Assembly: GCA_030682835.1 (NCBI GenBank)
Contig: JAUXNG010000084.1
Coordinates: forward strand, 1 to 64,000
DNA from: Hydrogenophaga sp.
Lineage (GTDB): Bacteria > Pseudomonadota > Gammaproteobacteria > Burkholderiales > Burkholderiaceae_C
Direction: 5' to 3'
DNA: 64,000 nucleotides
Shown here one piece after another: positions 45,234 to 54,914 of the stretch; within the stretch, counting starts at the first letter, position 1, and the number at the start of each line of letters is the position of its first letter. The notes under the pieces are model-generated. The model searched no databases and had not been told where the DNA came from. It was given only the letters and a program-made list of their open reading frames with translations. Both the position numbers and the translations under genes were made by a program.

Positions 45234-46136
45234 ATGCCCGACTTCAGCACCTTGAGCATCCAGCCCGACGCAACGAACCCCCGCGTAGCCCGCCTGCTGC
45301 TCAACCGCCCCGAGCGGCTCAACGCCATCAACGACGAGATGCCGCGCGAGATCCGGGCCGCGGTGGACTGGGCCAATGCCGAGCCAGCGGTTCACGTCAT
45401 CGTGGTGGAGGGCGCGGGCAAGGGCTTCTGCGGCGGCTACGACCTGAGTCTCTTCGGCCAGGGCGAAATCGACCATCCCTGCCAACAGGAGCGCACGCCT
45501 TGGGACCCGATGGTCGACTACGCCTACATGAAGCGCAACACGGAAGACTTCATGAGCTTGTGGCGCAGCCCCAAGCCCACCATCGCCAAGGTGCATGGCG
45601 CGGCGGTGGCCGGCGGCAGTGACATTGCGCTGTGCTGCGACCTGCTGGTGATGGCCGAGGACGCGCGCATCGGCTACATGCCCACCCGCGTGTGGGGCTG
45701 CCCGACCACGGCCATGTGGACCTACCGCCTCGGCCCCACCCGGGCCAAACAGATGATGTTCACAGGCGACGTGATCGACGGCCGCACCGCCGCCGCGTGG
45801 GGCCTGGCCAACGAGGCGGTGCCGCTGGCCGACCTGGAGGCGGCCACGATGCGCCTGGCCAACCGCATCGCAGGCGTGCCGTCGAGCCATCTGGCGATGC
45901 ACAAGATGGTGGTCAACCAGGTGATGCTGAGCATGGGCTTGGAGCAGACCCAGCAGATGGCCACGCTCTTCGACGGCATCACACGCCACAACCCGGAGGG
46001 GCTCTGGTTCCGCCGCCATGCACAAGAAAACGGCTTCAAGTCGGCGGTGCAGTGGCGCGACAGCGGCGAGCCGATTCCCGAAGGCGACGAGGCCCGGGCG
46101 CTCATCCGCGACATGGAGGAGCGCCGAGGTGCCTGA
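45234..46136 (+). CDS. Enoyl-CoA hydratase/isomerase-family protein
   Basis: 300 residues, crotonase fold. [19 protein letters not shown] near 21-39, [19 protein letters not shown] near 58-76 (oxyanion loop) and [20 protein letters not shown] near 117-136 (second oxyanion loop). The catalytic Glu positions of the classic hydratase are not clearly conserved, so it may be an isomerase, lyase or side-chain-shortening crotonase. GGAGA precedes the ATG. It follows a repeat element and is divergent from the LuxR-type regulator. Confidence 0.82.
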   Translation: MPDFSTLSIQPDATNPRVARLLLNRPERLNAINDEMPREIRAAVDWANAEPAVHVIVVEGAGKGFCGGYDLSLFGQGEIDHPCQQERTPWDPMVDYAYMKRNTEDFMSLWRSPKPTIAKVHGAAVAGGSDIALCCDLLVMAEDARIGYMPTRVWGCPTTAMWTYRLGPTRAKQMMFTGDVIDGRTAAAWGLANEAVPLADLEAATMRLANRIAGVPSSHLAMHKMVVNQVMLSMGLEQTQQMATLFDGITRHNPEGLWFRRHAQENGFKSAVQWRDSGEPIPEGDEARALIRDMEERRGA

Positions 46137-46265
46137 CGAGCGGCCACCGCAAGCAACAGGTGTGACCATGCACGGTGTGCGTCTGGTTACGCCTCTTACC
46201 CCGCGTGCAATGTTGAGCCCCGCGCGGCCATTAGCATGACCGCTTCACTTTTTGAAGGAGCTGGC

Positions 46266-46835
46266 ATGGCATTGCACTTTGGTAAACGAGAGAGCGAACT
46301 CCCGAAACCCCTCAACACCGGCATGAACCCGCAGCGCTATGGGGTGACACCCGGCAGCGCCCCTGGCCAGCCGCAAGGCGCACCCGCTACCTCGTCGGCT
46401 CCCGAAGCACCGTCCAGCAGCGCAGCAAAACCCGCGGGCTCGGAAACCAGCGGCAGCAAGCTCACGGTGGGGCCGAACATCAAGCTCAAGGGCGTCGAAA
46501 TCACCGACTGCGACACGCTCGTGGTGGAAGGCATGGTTGAGGCGACGATGGATTCGCGCGTGATCCAGATCGCCGAACAGGGTGAGTTCAAAGGCTCCGC
46601 CGAAATCGACATTGCCGAGATCCACGGCGCGTTCGACGGCAACCTCACCGTGCGCCAGAAGCTGGTGATCTATGCCACCGGCCGCGTCACCGGCACGATC
46701 CGTTACGGCAAGGTCGTCATCGAAGAAGGCGGACAGCTCTCGGGCGATATCGAGTGCACGCTGGGCGGCACACGCTCAGCCAGCAAGCAGACACAGCAGC
46801 AGCCCGCACAACCGTCCATGGCGCTGGCCGCCTGA
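46266..46835 (+). CDS. Bactofilin
   Basis: 189 residues. A disordered Pro/Ala/Ser-rich N-terminus (about 1-65) precedes the bactofilin beta-helix (about 66-170): LTVGPNIKLKGVEITDCDTL near 66-85, EATMDSRVIQIAEQGEFKGS, and RQKLVIYATGRVTGTIRYGK near 128-147. Bactofilins polymerise into membrane-linked filaments that place cell-wall or motility machines. AAGGAG precedes the ATG. It is followed by a GspA-like peptidoglycan-binding ATPase. Confidence 0.88.
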   Translation: MALHFGKRESELPKPLNTGMNPQRYGVTPGSAPGQPQGAPATSSAPEAPSSSAAKPAGSETSGSKLTVGPNIKLKGVEITDCDTLVVEGMVEATMDSRVIQIAEQGEFKGSAEIDIAEIHGAFDGNLTVRQKLVIYATGRVTGTIRYGKVVIEEGGQLSGDIECTLGGTRSASKQTQQQPAQPSMALAA

Positions 46836-46993
46836 GCGATCCCACTCTGCCCGCCACCGAGCCCCTGGGTCGGGGCGGCGGGCACGGGTGTTTTGCTGGC
46901 TGAGTGGCCGCTAAGGGGCATCAGCTGACGGCAGTACGTCAAGCCGACGACGCCCCTGTCGCCGCCACCGGTGAAGCCCGTTATCCTCTGGCC

Positions 46994-48697
46994 ATGTACG
47001 CAGGTTACTTCGGCCTCACGCAACTCCCCTTTTCGATCGCCCCCGATCCCCGCTACCTCTTCATGAGCGAGCGGCACCGGGAGGCATTGGCGCACCTGTT
47101 GTACGGGGTGGAGGGCGGCGGCGGCTTCGTGCTGCTCAGCGGCGAGATCGGCGCGGGCAAGACCACCATCTGCCGCTGCTTCCTGGAGCAGATACCAGCC
47201 CATTGCAACGTCGCTTACATCTTCAACCCGAAGCTTACGGTGGCCGAGCTGCTGCGCACCGTGTGCGTCGAGTTCCACATACCCGTGCCCCAGGAAGGTT
47301 CGGCCCCGGTCACGCTCAAGACCTACATCGACCAGCTCAACGAGCACCTGCTGCGCAGCCACGCGGCTGGCCAGCACAACGTGCTGATCATCGACGAGGC
47401 GCAGAACCTCACCCCGCACGTACTGGAACAGCTGCGCCTGCTCACCAACCTGGAAACCAGCGAGCGCAAGCTGTTGCAGATCATCCTGATCGGGCAGCCC
47501 GAACTGCGGCAGCTGCTGGCGCAACCCGAGCTGGAGCAGCTGGCCCAGCGCGTCATTGCGCGCTTTCACCTCGGCGCACTGGACGAAGGCGAAACCCGGC
47601 AATATGTGCAGCACCGCATGGCGGTCGCGGGCCTGCAGGGGCCGCTGCCTTTTTCCGAGGCGGCGCTGCGCCGTGTCCACCTGCTCACCCGGGGCGTTCC
47701 CCGGCGTATCAATTTGTTGTGCGACCGTGCGCTGCTGGGCGCCTACGCCAGCCGAATACCGCGTGTGGAGCGGGCAGTGGTTGACAAGGCGGCGTCCGAA
47801 GTGTTTGAGACTGCAGACACGGTTTCCCCGGCCAATTCCACGCCGCGCGTGAAGCGGCGCGTGGGCAGCCTCCTGCTCGGTGCCCTTGGTGGCGCGGTGT
47901 CGGCCGCCGCGGTGATCGGGCTCTGGCTGCCCCAACTGTCGCGGGATCAGCCACCGGTACCAAGCCCTGCCGCCGCTGCACCCGAGGCACCCGCTGGCGA
48001 CACAGCCGCGTCCAGCCGGGGCACCACCCCCGGGGAGCCGGCCGGCGAACCAGCGCAGCAGGCCACCGAGGTGGCTGCGGCAGCACCGGCGCCCACCCTC
48101 GGCCTGCCTCCCGCCGACGCCTTGCTGCGCAGCGAGACGGCTGGTCTGAGGGTGCTGGGGTCTGTGTGGGGCCATCCCCTGCGGGACGACGACCCCTGCG
48201 CCAGTGCCGCACGATGGGAACTGCAGTGCTATCGCACCACCCGCATGACGCTCAACGGCCTGCAACAGATGGACCGCCCCGCCGTGCTGCAGCTGCACCT
48301 GCCCGGGCAGGCGATGGGCTGGGTGGTGCTCACGGCCATGGCCACGGACGGTGCCACCCTGCACACCGGCGAACAAAGCTGGAAGGTGCCCCTGACAGCA
48401 CTGGCCGACACCTGGCGGGGCGAGTACGCCACGCTCTGGCGCACGCCGCCCGATCAGAAAGACCGCCCCTCGGCCACCCGCTGGGACCCCGGCGTGGGCT
48501 GGCTGGCAGAACAACTGCAGACCTTGCAGACGCGCGGCCAGGTGCCGGCCGATGCGTCGGACGCTCAAGCCCGCATCCGTGCGTTTCAGCGCACCCAGGG
48601 TCTGCAGGGGGATGGCCTGGCCGGCCCCATGACGCTGATGCTGCTCAACCGTGCCGCCGGGGTTGACGAACCACGACTGGCGCCGACCGCGCCCTGA
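46994..48697 (+). CDS. GspA/ExeA-like ATPase with peptidoglycan-binding domain
   Basis: 567 residues. MYAGYFGLTQLPFSIAPDPR near 1-20 is the ExeA start; Walker A GEIGAGKTT near 50-58, Walker B VLIIDEAQNL near 130-139, and an AAA+ lid to about 270. One membrane helix at about 295-315 leads to a Pro/Ala linker and a C-terminal peptidoglycan-binding domain (about 500-560; AFQRTQGLQGDGLAG). In Aeromonas, ExeA with ExeB helps the type II secretin cross the cell wall. The GspB-type gene follows 4 bp later; no other gsp genes are in the window. Confidence 0.88.
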   Translation: MYAGYFGLTQLPFSIAPDPRYLFMSERHREALAHLLYGVEGGGGFVLLSGEIGAGKTTICRCFLEQIPAHCNVAYIFNPKLTVAELLRTVCVEFHIPVPQEGSAPVTLKTYIDQLNEHLLRSHAAGQHNVLIIDEAQNLTPHVLEQLRLLTNLETSERKLLQIILIGQPELRQLLAQPELEQLAQRVIARFHLGALDEGETRQYVQHRMAVAGLQGPLPFSEAALRRVHLLTRGVPRRINLLCDRALLGAYASRIPRVERAVVDKAASEVFETADTVSPANSTPRVKRRVGSLLLGALGGAVSAAAVIGLWLPQLSRDQPPVPSPAAAAPEAPAGDTAASSRGTTPGEPAGEPAQQATEVAAAAPAPTLGLPPADALLRSETAGLRVLGSVWGHPLRDDDPCASAARWELQCYRTTRMTLNGLQQMDRPAVLQLHLPGQAMGWVVLTAMATDGATLHTGEQSWKVPLTALADTWRGEYATLWRTPPDQKDRPSATRWDPGVGWLAEQLQTLQTRGQVPADASDAQARIRAFQRTQGLQGDGLAGPMTLMLLNRAAGVDEPRLAPTAP

Positions 48698-48701
48698 ACC
48701 C

Positions 48702-49436
48702 ATGTCTTACATCCTTGACGCCCTAAAGCGTGCGGACGCCGACCGCGAGCGAGGCCATGTGCCTGGGCTGCACAGCCAGACGGCCGGTGTGGCGGGCTCT
48801 TCAAGTGCAGGCCAGCAGCGCCACAGCCAGCGCACGGCCTGGCTGGCCTGGGTGGTTATCGCGCTGCTGGTGGCGGTGGCGGCCATTTGGTGGTGGTCAC
48901 GCCTGCCCCGCGCTGATCCCGGCGTGGAATTGGCGGCACCCAGGATGGACAGCGCCCCGGCACCTGCGCGCCCTGAGCCAGCGCCCCCGGAAACAGCCCC
49001 GGCGGCCAGTGCCACGGTGGCTGAGCCAGCGATCCCCCGCCCCACCCCGCCGGTGCTGCCCATCCTGGCCCCACCGCCTGCCCCGCCCAGCACGGCCCCG
49101 GCGGCGGTCAGCGCCCGACCGGGTTCCGCAGCAACCGGTACGGGCGCCCCGGTGGCAGCGCCTGCGGTGGCCGAACCGTCTGCGCCTGCTTCCAGCACGG
49201 CCACGGCGCCGGTGCCCCGCTTCGCGGACCTGGCGCCAGAGCTGCGTGCCCAGCTGCCCGCCGTGAGCATCAACGGGTCCACGTATTCGCAGAACCCCGC
49301 TCACCGCATGCTCATTGCCAACGGCAAGGTGGTGCAGGAAGGTGGTGAAATCTCGCCCGGTCTGAAACTGGAAACCATCGGCCCGCGCAGCGCCGTGCTG
49401 AACCACCTGGGCACGCGCTACAGCATCGGCTACTGA
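48702..49436 (+). CDS. GspB/ExeB-like general secretion pathway protein
   Basis: 244 residues. MSYILDALKRADADRERG is the conserved cytoplasmic start, one membrane helix spans about 47-65, and a long Pro/Ala-rich stretch (about 75-180) ends in the T2SSB domain (LPAVSINGSTYSQNPAHRML near 186-205; KVVQEGGEISPGLKLETI near 209-226). It would pair with the ExeA-like ATPase just upstream to position the secretin. Confidence 0.88.
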   Translation: MSYILDALKRADADRERGHVPGLHSQTAGVAGSSSAGQQRHSQRTAWLAWVVIALLVAVAAIWWWSRLPRADPGVELAAPRMDSAPAPARPEPAPPETAPAASATVAEPAIPRPTPPVLPILAPPPAPPSTAPAAVSARPGSAATGTGAPVAAPAVAEPSAPASSTATAPVPRFADLAPELRAQLPAVSINGSTYSQNPAHRMLIANGKVVQEGGEISPGLKLETIGPRSAVLNHLGTRYSIGY

Positions 49437-49467
49437 TCGCTCTTCGTCCACCCATCCGCCTCCCCCC

Positions 49468-50100
49468 ATGCCCACGGGTACTCTGCCCTCCCCCCTGTTA
49501 TCCGTACGCGACCTGCACTTTGCCTGGCCCCACGGCGTGCTGTTCGATTCGCTGAGCTTCGAGCTGCCGCCGGGTGTGAGCCTGGTCCAGGGCGACGACG
49601 GCAGCGGCAAGAGCACCCTGCTCGCGCTGCTGGCCGGCGAGCGGGCGGCCCATCGCGGCAGCCTGCAGGTGGGCGGCACGGCGCTGCACGAAGCGCCAGA
49701 CGAGTACCGCCGCCAGGTGTTCTGGATCGACCCGCAGAGCGATGCGTTGGATGCGGTGAGCGCCAGCGCCTGGCTGGGCAGCGTGGCACCCCGCTACCCG
49801 GCCTTCCGGGCTGACGTGCTGGCCGACCTGATCGAGGGCTTCGAGCTGGCGACCCATCTGGACAAGCCCATGTACATGCTGTCCACCGGCAGCAAGCGCA
49901 AGGTGTGGCTGAGCGCCGGCTTCGCGGCCGGGGCGCCGCTCACGCTGATCGACCAGCCATTCGCCGCGCTCGATGGCCCGTCCATGCGCTTCCTGCGCAC
50001 GCTGCTGCAGGAAGCAGCGGAACACCCGACCCGCGCCTGGCTGCTGGCTGACCACGCCGCGCCCGAGGGCGTGCCGCTGGCACAGGTCATCGACCTCTGA
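49468..50100 (+). CDS. Orphan ABC-type ATPase with altered Walker B
   Basis: 210 residues, shorter than most ABC ATPases and similar in size to CcmA. Walker A GDDGSGKST near 42-50, a non-canonical signature LSTGSKRKVWL near 138-148, Walker B LTLIDQPFAALD near 157-168 and a His at WLLADH. The catalytic Glu after the Walker B Asp is Gln (DQP instead of DEP), a change that usually slows ATP hydrolysis strongly. No permease gene is next to it. It may be a regulatory rather than a transport ATPase, or a partner of permeases elsewhere. Confidence 0.75.
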   Translation: MPTGTLPSPLLSVRDLHFAWPHGVLFDSLSFELPPGVSLVQGDDGSGKSTLLALLAGERAAHRGSLQVGGTALHEAPDEYRRQVFWIDPQSDALDAVSASAWLGSVAPRYPAFRADVLADLIEGFELATHLDKPMYMLSTGSKRKVWLSAGFAAGAPLTLIDQPFAALDGPSMRFLRTLLQEAAEHPTRAWLLADHAAPEGVPLAQVIDL

Positions 50101-50121
50101 ACGCCGCGCGCCGCGGCGGCT

Positions 50122-51276
50122 TCAGCGACCGCCCAGCCCCATGCCCCGCGAGATCACCTCTTTCATGATCTCGTTCGTGCCACCGTAGATGCGCTGCACG
50201 CGGGCATCGGCATAGGCGCGGGTGATCGGGTATTCCCACATATAGCCGTAGCCGCCGAAGAGCTGCACGCACTCGTCCATCACCTTGCACTGCAGGTCGC
50301 TGCACCAGTACTTGGCCATGCTGGCGGTGGCGGTGTCGAGCTGGCCCACCGCGACGAGTTCGCAGCACTTGTCCACGAACACGCGCGCCACCTGCACCTC
50401 GGTCTGCATTTCGGCCAGCTTGTAGCGGGTGTTCTGGAACGCGGCCACGGTCTGGCCGAAGACCTTGCGGTCTTTCACGTAGGCCACCGTCCAGTCGATC
50501 GCGGCCTGCGCAGCCGCCACCGCGCTGATGGCGATCTGCAGGCGTTCCCAGGGCAGCTGCTCCATCAGGCAGATAAAGCCCCTGCCTTCGGTGCCCAGCA
50601 GGTTCTCGGCCGGCACACGCACGTTGTCGAAGAACAGCTCGGACGTGTCCTGCGCCTTCATGCCCAGCTTCTTCAGGCGCTTGCCCTTCTCGAAGCCCGG
50701 CATGCCGCGCTCGACCAGCAAGAGGCTGGTGCCCTTGGCCCCGGCCGCCGGGTCGGTCTTGGCGACGACGATCACCAGGTCGGCGTGCCAGCCGTTGGTG
50801 ATGAAGGTCTTGCTGCCGTTGAGCAGGTAGCTACCGTCGGCCTGCTTGATGGCGGTGGATTTCACGCCCTGCAGGTCGGAACCGGCGGCGGGTTCGCTCA
50901 TGGCGATGGCGCCCACCATCTCGCCCGTGGCCAGCAGGGGCAGGTACTTCTGCTTCTGCGCCTCGGTGCCGTAATGCAGGATGTACGGCGCCACGATCTC
51001 GCTGTGCAGCCCGTAGCCAATGCCGCTGAAGCCGCCTCGCGCCAGCTCTTCCATCTGCACCACCGAGTACAGCTTGTCGGCGTTTGAGCCGCCGTAGGTC
51101 TCGGGCATGGTCATGCACAGAAAGCCGTTCTCGCCTGCCTTGCGCCAGACGGCACGGTCCACATAGCCCTGCTCCTCCCACGCCTCATGAAAAGGCGCGA
51201 TTTCCTTGTCCATGAATCGGCGAAAACTGTCACGGAAGGCCTCGTGGTCGGCGTTGAAAAGGGTGCGGTCGATCAT
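50122..51276 (-). CDS. Acyl-CoA dehydrogenase
   Basis: 384 residues. FAD/substrate blocks AIAMSEPAAGSDLQGVKS near 123-140 and FITNGWHADLVIVVAKTD near 158-175, the ELFFDNVRVPAENLLG block near 214-229, and the catalytic Glu in YGGTNEIMKE near 366-375. It does the first step of beta-oxidation, giving an enoyl-CoA and passing electrons to ETF. It is divergent from the thiolase gene across 121 bp and would work with the thiolase, FadB-like and FabG-like enzymes encoded there. Confidence 0.92.
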   Translation of the reverse strand: MIDRTLFNADHEAFRDSFRRFMDKEIAPFHEAWEEQGYVDRAVWRKAGENGFLCMTMPETYGGSNADKLYSVVQMEELARGGFSGIGYGLHSEIVAPYILHYGTEAQKQKYLPLLATGEMVGAIAMSEPAAGSDLQGVKSTAIKQADGSYLLNGSKTFITNGWHADLVIVVAKTDPAAGAKGTSLLLVERGMPGFEKGKRLKKLGMKAQDTSELFFDNVRVPAENLLGTEGRGFICLMEQLPWERLQIAISAVAAAQAAIDWTVAYVKDRKVFGQTVAAFQNTRYKLAEMQTEVQVARVFVDKCCELVAVGQLDTATASMAKYWCSDLQCKVMDECVQLFGGYGYMWEYPITRAYADARVQRIYGGTNEIMKEVISRGMGLGGR

Positions 51277-51314
51277 GGCGTGTCACCTATCAGACTGTTG
51301 AACAGATTTATACA

Positions 51315-51343
51315 AAGCGCTTGCTTGGCAAAAGTCTATACTG
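51315..51343 (+). promoter_or_regulatory. Likely promoter/operator of the beta-oxidation cluster
   Basis: A palindromic AAGCGCTT core (51315-51322) lies 14 bp upstream of a TATACT hexamer at 51337-51342, which fits a -10 box. The -35 box is weak. A TetR-type or similar repressor site for both divergent transcripts is plausible. Confidence 0.4.
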
Positions 51344-51397
51344 AATCGGTTTTTCAGCAAGCCGGGCGGACGCCCACCCAGTTCCCCAGGAGACAGC

Positions 51398-52603
51398 ATG
51401 AGCGAAGCATTCATTTATGACGCCATCCGCACCCCGCGCGGCAAAGGCAAGAAAGATGGCAGCCTGCACGAGGTGAAGCCCGTCAACCTGCTGGCCGGCC
51501 TGCTGAGTGAGCTGCAGCGCCGCAACGAGCTGGACACCGCCGCCGTGGACGACGTGGTGATGGGCGTGGTCTCGCCCATCGGCGAACAAGGCTCGGTGCT
51601 GCCCAAGGTGGCTGCGCTGAAGGCCGGCTGGGACTGGCGCTGCTCAGGCGTGCAGATCAACCGCTTCTGCGCCTCGGGCCTGGAAGCGGTGAACATGGCC
51701 GCCATGAAGGTGAAAAGCGGCTGGGAAGACTTGGTGGTGGCCGGCGGCGTGGAGAGCATGAGCCGCGTGCCCATCGGCTCCGACGGCGGCGCCTGGGCGC
51801 AGGACCCGGAAACCAACAGCGCCACCCTGTTCGTGCCGCAGGGCATCGGTGCCGATCTGATCGCCACCATGAGCGGCTTCAGCCGCGCCGACGTGGACGC
51901 CTTCGCGCTGGAATCGCAGAAGCGCGCCACCGCCGCGCGCGCAGCGGGTTACTTCGACGGCTCGGTGATGGCCGTGAAGGACGCACTGGGCCAGGTGATC
52001 CTGGCTCAGGACGAATTCATCAAGCCCAACACCACGCTGGAGGGACTGGGCGGGTTGAAGGCCGCTTTTGAGCAGCTCGGCGCCATGGGCTTCGACGCCG
52101 TGGCTTTGCAGCGCTACCCGCAGGTGGAGCGCATCCACCACGTGCACCACGCCGGCAACTCGTCGGGCATTGTGGACGGCGCGGCGGCCGTGCTGATCGG
52201 CAGCGAGGCCGCTGGTAAGACGCATGGCTTCACGCCGCGCGCGCGCATCGTGGCTGTGGCGCTCTCGGGTGCGGACCCGACCATCATGCTCACCGGCCCC
52301 ATGCCGGCCGCGCGCAAGGCATTGGCCAAAGCGGGCCTCACGGTGGACCAGATCGACCTGTTCGAGGTGAACGAAGCATTCGCCGCCGTGCCCATGAAAT
52401 TCATGCAGGAAATGGGCGTGCCGCACGAAAAGGTGAACGTGAACGGCGGCGCCATCGCGCTCGGCCACCCGCTGGGCGCCACGGGCGCCATGATCCTAGG
52501 CACGCTGGTGGACGAGCTGCACCGCCGCCAGTTGCGCTATGGCCTGGCGACCTTGTGCGTCGGCGGCGGCATGGGCATCGCGACAGTCATCGAAAGGGTC
52601 TGA
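51398..52603 (+). CDS. Acetyl-CoA C-acyltransferase (thiolase)
   Basis: 401 residues. Nucleophile Cys in [12 protein letters not shown] near 90-101, [12 protein letters not shown] near 112-123, His in [14 protein letters not shown] near 350-363, and the second active-site Cys in LCVGGGMG near 387-394. It releases acetyl-CoA from 3-ketoacyl-CoA in beta-oxidation. AGGAGA precedes the ATG. Followed by a dispersed repeat and the FadB-like gene. Confidence 0.93.
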   Translation: MSEAFIYDAIRTPRGKGKKDGSLHEVKPVNLLAGLLSELQRRNELDTAAVDDVVMGVVSPIGEQGSVLPKVAALKAGWDWRCSGVQINRFCASGLEAVNMAAMKVKSGWEDLVVAGGVESMSRVPIGSDGGAWAQDPETNSATLFVPQGIGADLIATMSGFSRADVDAFALESQKRATAARAAGYFDGSVMAVKDALGQVILAQDEFIKPNTTLEGLGGLKAAFEQLGAMGFDAVALQRYPQVERIHHVHHAGNSSGIVDGAAAVLIGSEAAGKTHGFTPRARIVAVALSGADPTIMLTGPMPAARKALAKAGLTVDQIDLFEVNEAFAAVPMKFMQEMGVPHEKVNVNGGAIALGHPLGATGAMILGTLVDELHRRQLRYGLATLCVGGGMGIATVIERV

Positions 52604-52608
52604 CGACC

Positions 52609-52686
52609 CACCCCCGCGCCGCGCTTCGCGCGTCACCCCCTGTGAGGGGGCAACACCAGCGGCCCGGCACAGCCGGTTCCGCGGTG
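52609..52686 (+). repeat. Dispersed intergenic repeat, copy B
   Basis: CACCCCCGCGCCGCGCTTCG, then a CCCCC-tgtga-GGGGG hairpin, then GCGGCCCGGCACAGCCGGTT, between the thiolase and FadB-like genes. It matches copies A (45074) and C (63779, inverted). Confidence 0.78.
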
Positions 52687-52732
52687 TTCTCGAACAGACA
52701 CTTCGCTCGCAAGGCATCTCAGGAGCCCAACC

Positions 52733-54910
52733 ATGATCACGAAAACCATCCGCTACGAACTCGCCAACGGCATTGCCACGATCACCTTGGACGAGCAGGG
52801 TTCTCCCGTCAACACCATGTGCCTGCAATGGCAGGACGACCTGGACGCCATCGCGGCACAGGTGGTGAAAGACAAGGCGCAACTCAAGGGCATCGTGCTC
52901 GCCTCGGCCAAGAGCACCTTCTTCGCCGGCGCCGACCTCAAGGGCGTGATGCGCTCCACCGCTGCCGACGGCCCGCGCGTGTTCACCGAGATCGAGCGCA
53001 TCAAGCGCAACTTCCGCACCATCGAGACGCAGGGCGTGCCAGTGGTGAGCTGCCTGAACGGCGCGGCGCTCGGCGGCGGCTGGGAGGTGGCGCTGGTCGG
53101 CCACCACCGCATCGCCGTCAACCACCCCAAGGTGCAGTTCGGTCTGCCCGAGATCACGCTCGGCCTGATACCCGGCGGTGGCGGCATCACCAAGATGACC
53201 CGCGTGCTCGGCCTGATGGCGGCGCAGCCCTACATCCTGGAAAGCAAGCTGTTCGGGCCTGAAGAGGCGCTGAAGATCGGTGTGGTGCACGAGCTGGTGG
53301 CCACCGCCGACGAGCTGATGCCCAAAGCGCTGGCCTTCATCGAGGCCGCGCAAGGCAAGCCAGAGGCTGCCCAGCATGTGTGGGACCGCAAGGACTACAA
53401 GATGCCCGGCGGCACGCCGAGCAACCCCAAGATCGCCGGGATGCTGAGCGTGGCGCCGGCCGTGCTCAAGCAGAAGACCCGCGGGCTCTACCCCGCCCCG
53501 GAGGCGGCGCTGGCCGCCATGGTCGAAGGCGCCATGGTCGACTTCGACACCGCCATGCGTGTGGAAAGCCGCTACCTCGCCGGGCTGATGACCAGCGCCG
53601 TGGCGAAGAACATGATCAACACCTTCTTCTTCAACCTGAACGCCATCAAAGGGGGGCAGTCACGGCCGGGCCCTTCGACAGGCTCAGGACGAACGGAGAG
53701 GTACCAGCCGAAGAAGGTCGGCATTCTGGGCGCCGGGATGATGGGCTCGGGCATCGCCTACGCACAGGCCACCAGGGGCATCGCCACCGTGCTCAAGGAT
53801 GTGAGTGCCGAGGCAGCAGAAAAAGGCAAGTCGTACACCGCGAAGCTCACGCAGAAGCGGGTGGACAAGGGCCAGATGAGCGCCGAGAAGCAGCAAGGCA
53901 TTCTGGACCTCATCACCCCCACCGCCAGCGCGGACGACCTGAAGGGCTGCGACCTGATCATCGAGGCGGTGTTCGAGAACCGAGAACTCAAGGCGCGGGT
54001 GACGCAGGAGGCCGAGCCCATGCTCGCCGAGGGTGGCTTTTTCGCCAGCAACACCTCCACCCTGCCCATCAGCGGCCTGGCGCAGGGCAGCCGCGATGCG
54101 AAAAAATTCGTCGGCATCCACTTCTTCAGCCCGGTCGACAAGATGAAGCTGGTGGAGATCATCCGGGGATCAGACACGGACGACGAGACCGTGGCCCACG
54201 CCTACGACTATGTGCAGGCGCTGGGCAAGCTGCCCATCGTGGTGAACGATTCCCGCGGCTTTTACACCAGCCGCACCTTCGGCACCTTCGTCATGGAAGG
54301 TGCGGCCATGCTGGGCGAGGGCATTCCGGCGCCCGTGGTCGAAAACGCCGCCATGCAGGCCGGCATGCCGGTGGGGCCACTGGCCGTGCTGGACGAAACC
54401 GCCCTTTCCCTCTCAGTTCACGTGCTCGACCAGACCCGGGCCGACTTTGCGGCCGAAGGCAAGACCTACACCGCCACGCCGGGCGAGCTGCTGGTGGAGC
54501 TGATGGTCAAGGAACTGAAGCGCCCGGGCCGGGCCGCCGGTGGCGGCTTCTATGACTACCCCGCAGGACAAAGGAAACAGCTCTGGCCGGAACTGAAGAC
54601 CCGATTCGAGAAACCGGACGTGGCCTGGGATCTGCAGGACATCAAAGACCGCCTGCTCTACCGCCAGGCGGTGGAGACGGCGCGCTGCCTGGCCGAAGGC
54701 GTGCTCACCAGCGTGCACGACGGCAACATCGGCTCCATCTTCGGCATCGGCTTCCCCGCCTGGACCGGCGGTGCGCTGCAGTTCATTTACGGCCAGGGCA
54801 TCGATGCGTTCGAGAAGCGCTGTGCAGAACTCGCTGCCCGTTTTGGCGAGGGCTTTGCGCTGAGCGAGGCGGTAAAGTCGACCATCCGCCAGCATCAACC
54901 CACCTACTGA
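52733..54910 (+). CDS. FadB-like enoyl-CoA hydratase/3-hydroxyacyl-CoA dehydrogenase
   Basis: 725 residues. The N-terminal crotonase domain (about 1-300) has FAGADLKG near 64-71 and [14 protein letters not shown] near 109-122. The NAD domain begins [17 protein letters not shown] near 328-344 and includes [14 protein letters not shown] and [13 protein letters not shown] with the catalytic His region; the C-terminal 3HCDH domain holds [18 protein letters not shown] and the GFYDYP motif. It does steps two and three of beta-oxidation. The linker between the domains (about 306-324) contains an in-frame repeat insertion. Confidence 0.92.
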   Translation: MITKTIRYELANGIATITLDEQGSPVNTMCLQWQDDLDAIAAQVVKDKAQLKGIVLASAKSTFFAGADLKGVMRSTAADGPRVFTEIERIKRNFRTIETQGVPVVSCLNGAALGGGWEVALVGHHRIAVNHPKVQFGLPEITLGLIPGGGGITKMTRVLGLMAAQPYILESKLFGPEEALKIGVVHELVATADELMPKALAFIEAAQGKPEAAQHVWDRKDYKMPGGTPSNPKIAGMLSVAPAVLKQKTRGLYPAPEAALAAMVEGAMVDFDTAMRVESRYLAGLMTSAVAKNMINTFFFNLNAIKGGQSRPGPSTGSGRTERYQPKKVGILGAGMMGSGIAYAQATRGIATVLKDVSAEAAEKGKSYTAKLTQKRVDKGQMSAEKQQGILDLITPTASADDLKGCDLIIEAVFENRELKARVTQEAEPMLAEGGFFASNTSTLPISGLAQGSRDAKKFVGIHFFSPVDKMKLVEIIRGSDTDDETVAHAYDYVQALGKLPIVVNDSRGFYTSRTFGTFVMEGAAMLGEGIPAPVVENAAMQAGMPVGPLAVLDETALSLSVHVLDQTRADFAAEGKTYTATPGELLVELMVKELKRPGRAAGGGFYDYPAGQRKQLWPELKTRFEKPDVAWDLQDIKDRLLYRQAVETARCLAEGVLTSVHDGNIGSIFGIGFPAWTGGALQFIYGQGIDAFEKRCAELAARFGEGFALSEAVKSTIRQHQPTY
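53670..53698. repeat. In-frame dispersed repeat within the fadB-like gene
   Basis: CCCTTCGACAGGCTCAGGAC followed by GAACGGAG is a short repeat known from many proteobacterial genomes, where it is translated as PSTGSGRTE in this frame. Here it lies in the linker between the hydratase and dehydrogenase domains, after GGQSRPG. Confidence 0.75.
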
Positions 54911-54914
54911 ACCC

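Noticed and set aside
42356-45622. 1088-codon plus-strand ORF
   Set aside because: Antisense to the FAD monooxygenase and LuxR-type genes, composition typical of a shadow frame; no start signal or motif.
46881-46896. GGCACG...TTGC upstream of the GspA-like gene, resembling a sigma-54 promoter
   Set aside because: The spacing is GG-N12-GC, two bases too long for sigma-54; it is therefore not counted with the 15 elements.
46703-48703. 666-codon minus-strand ORF
   Set aside because: Antisense to the ExeA-like ATPase; no recognisable domain, a GC-frame artefact.
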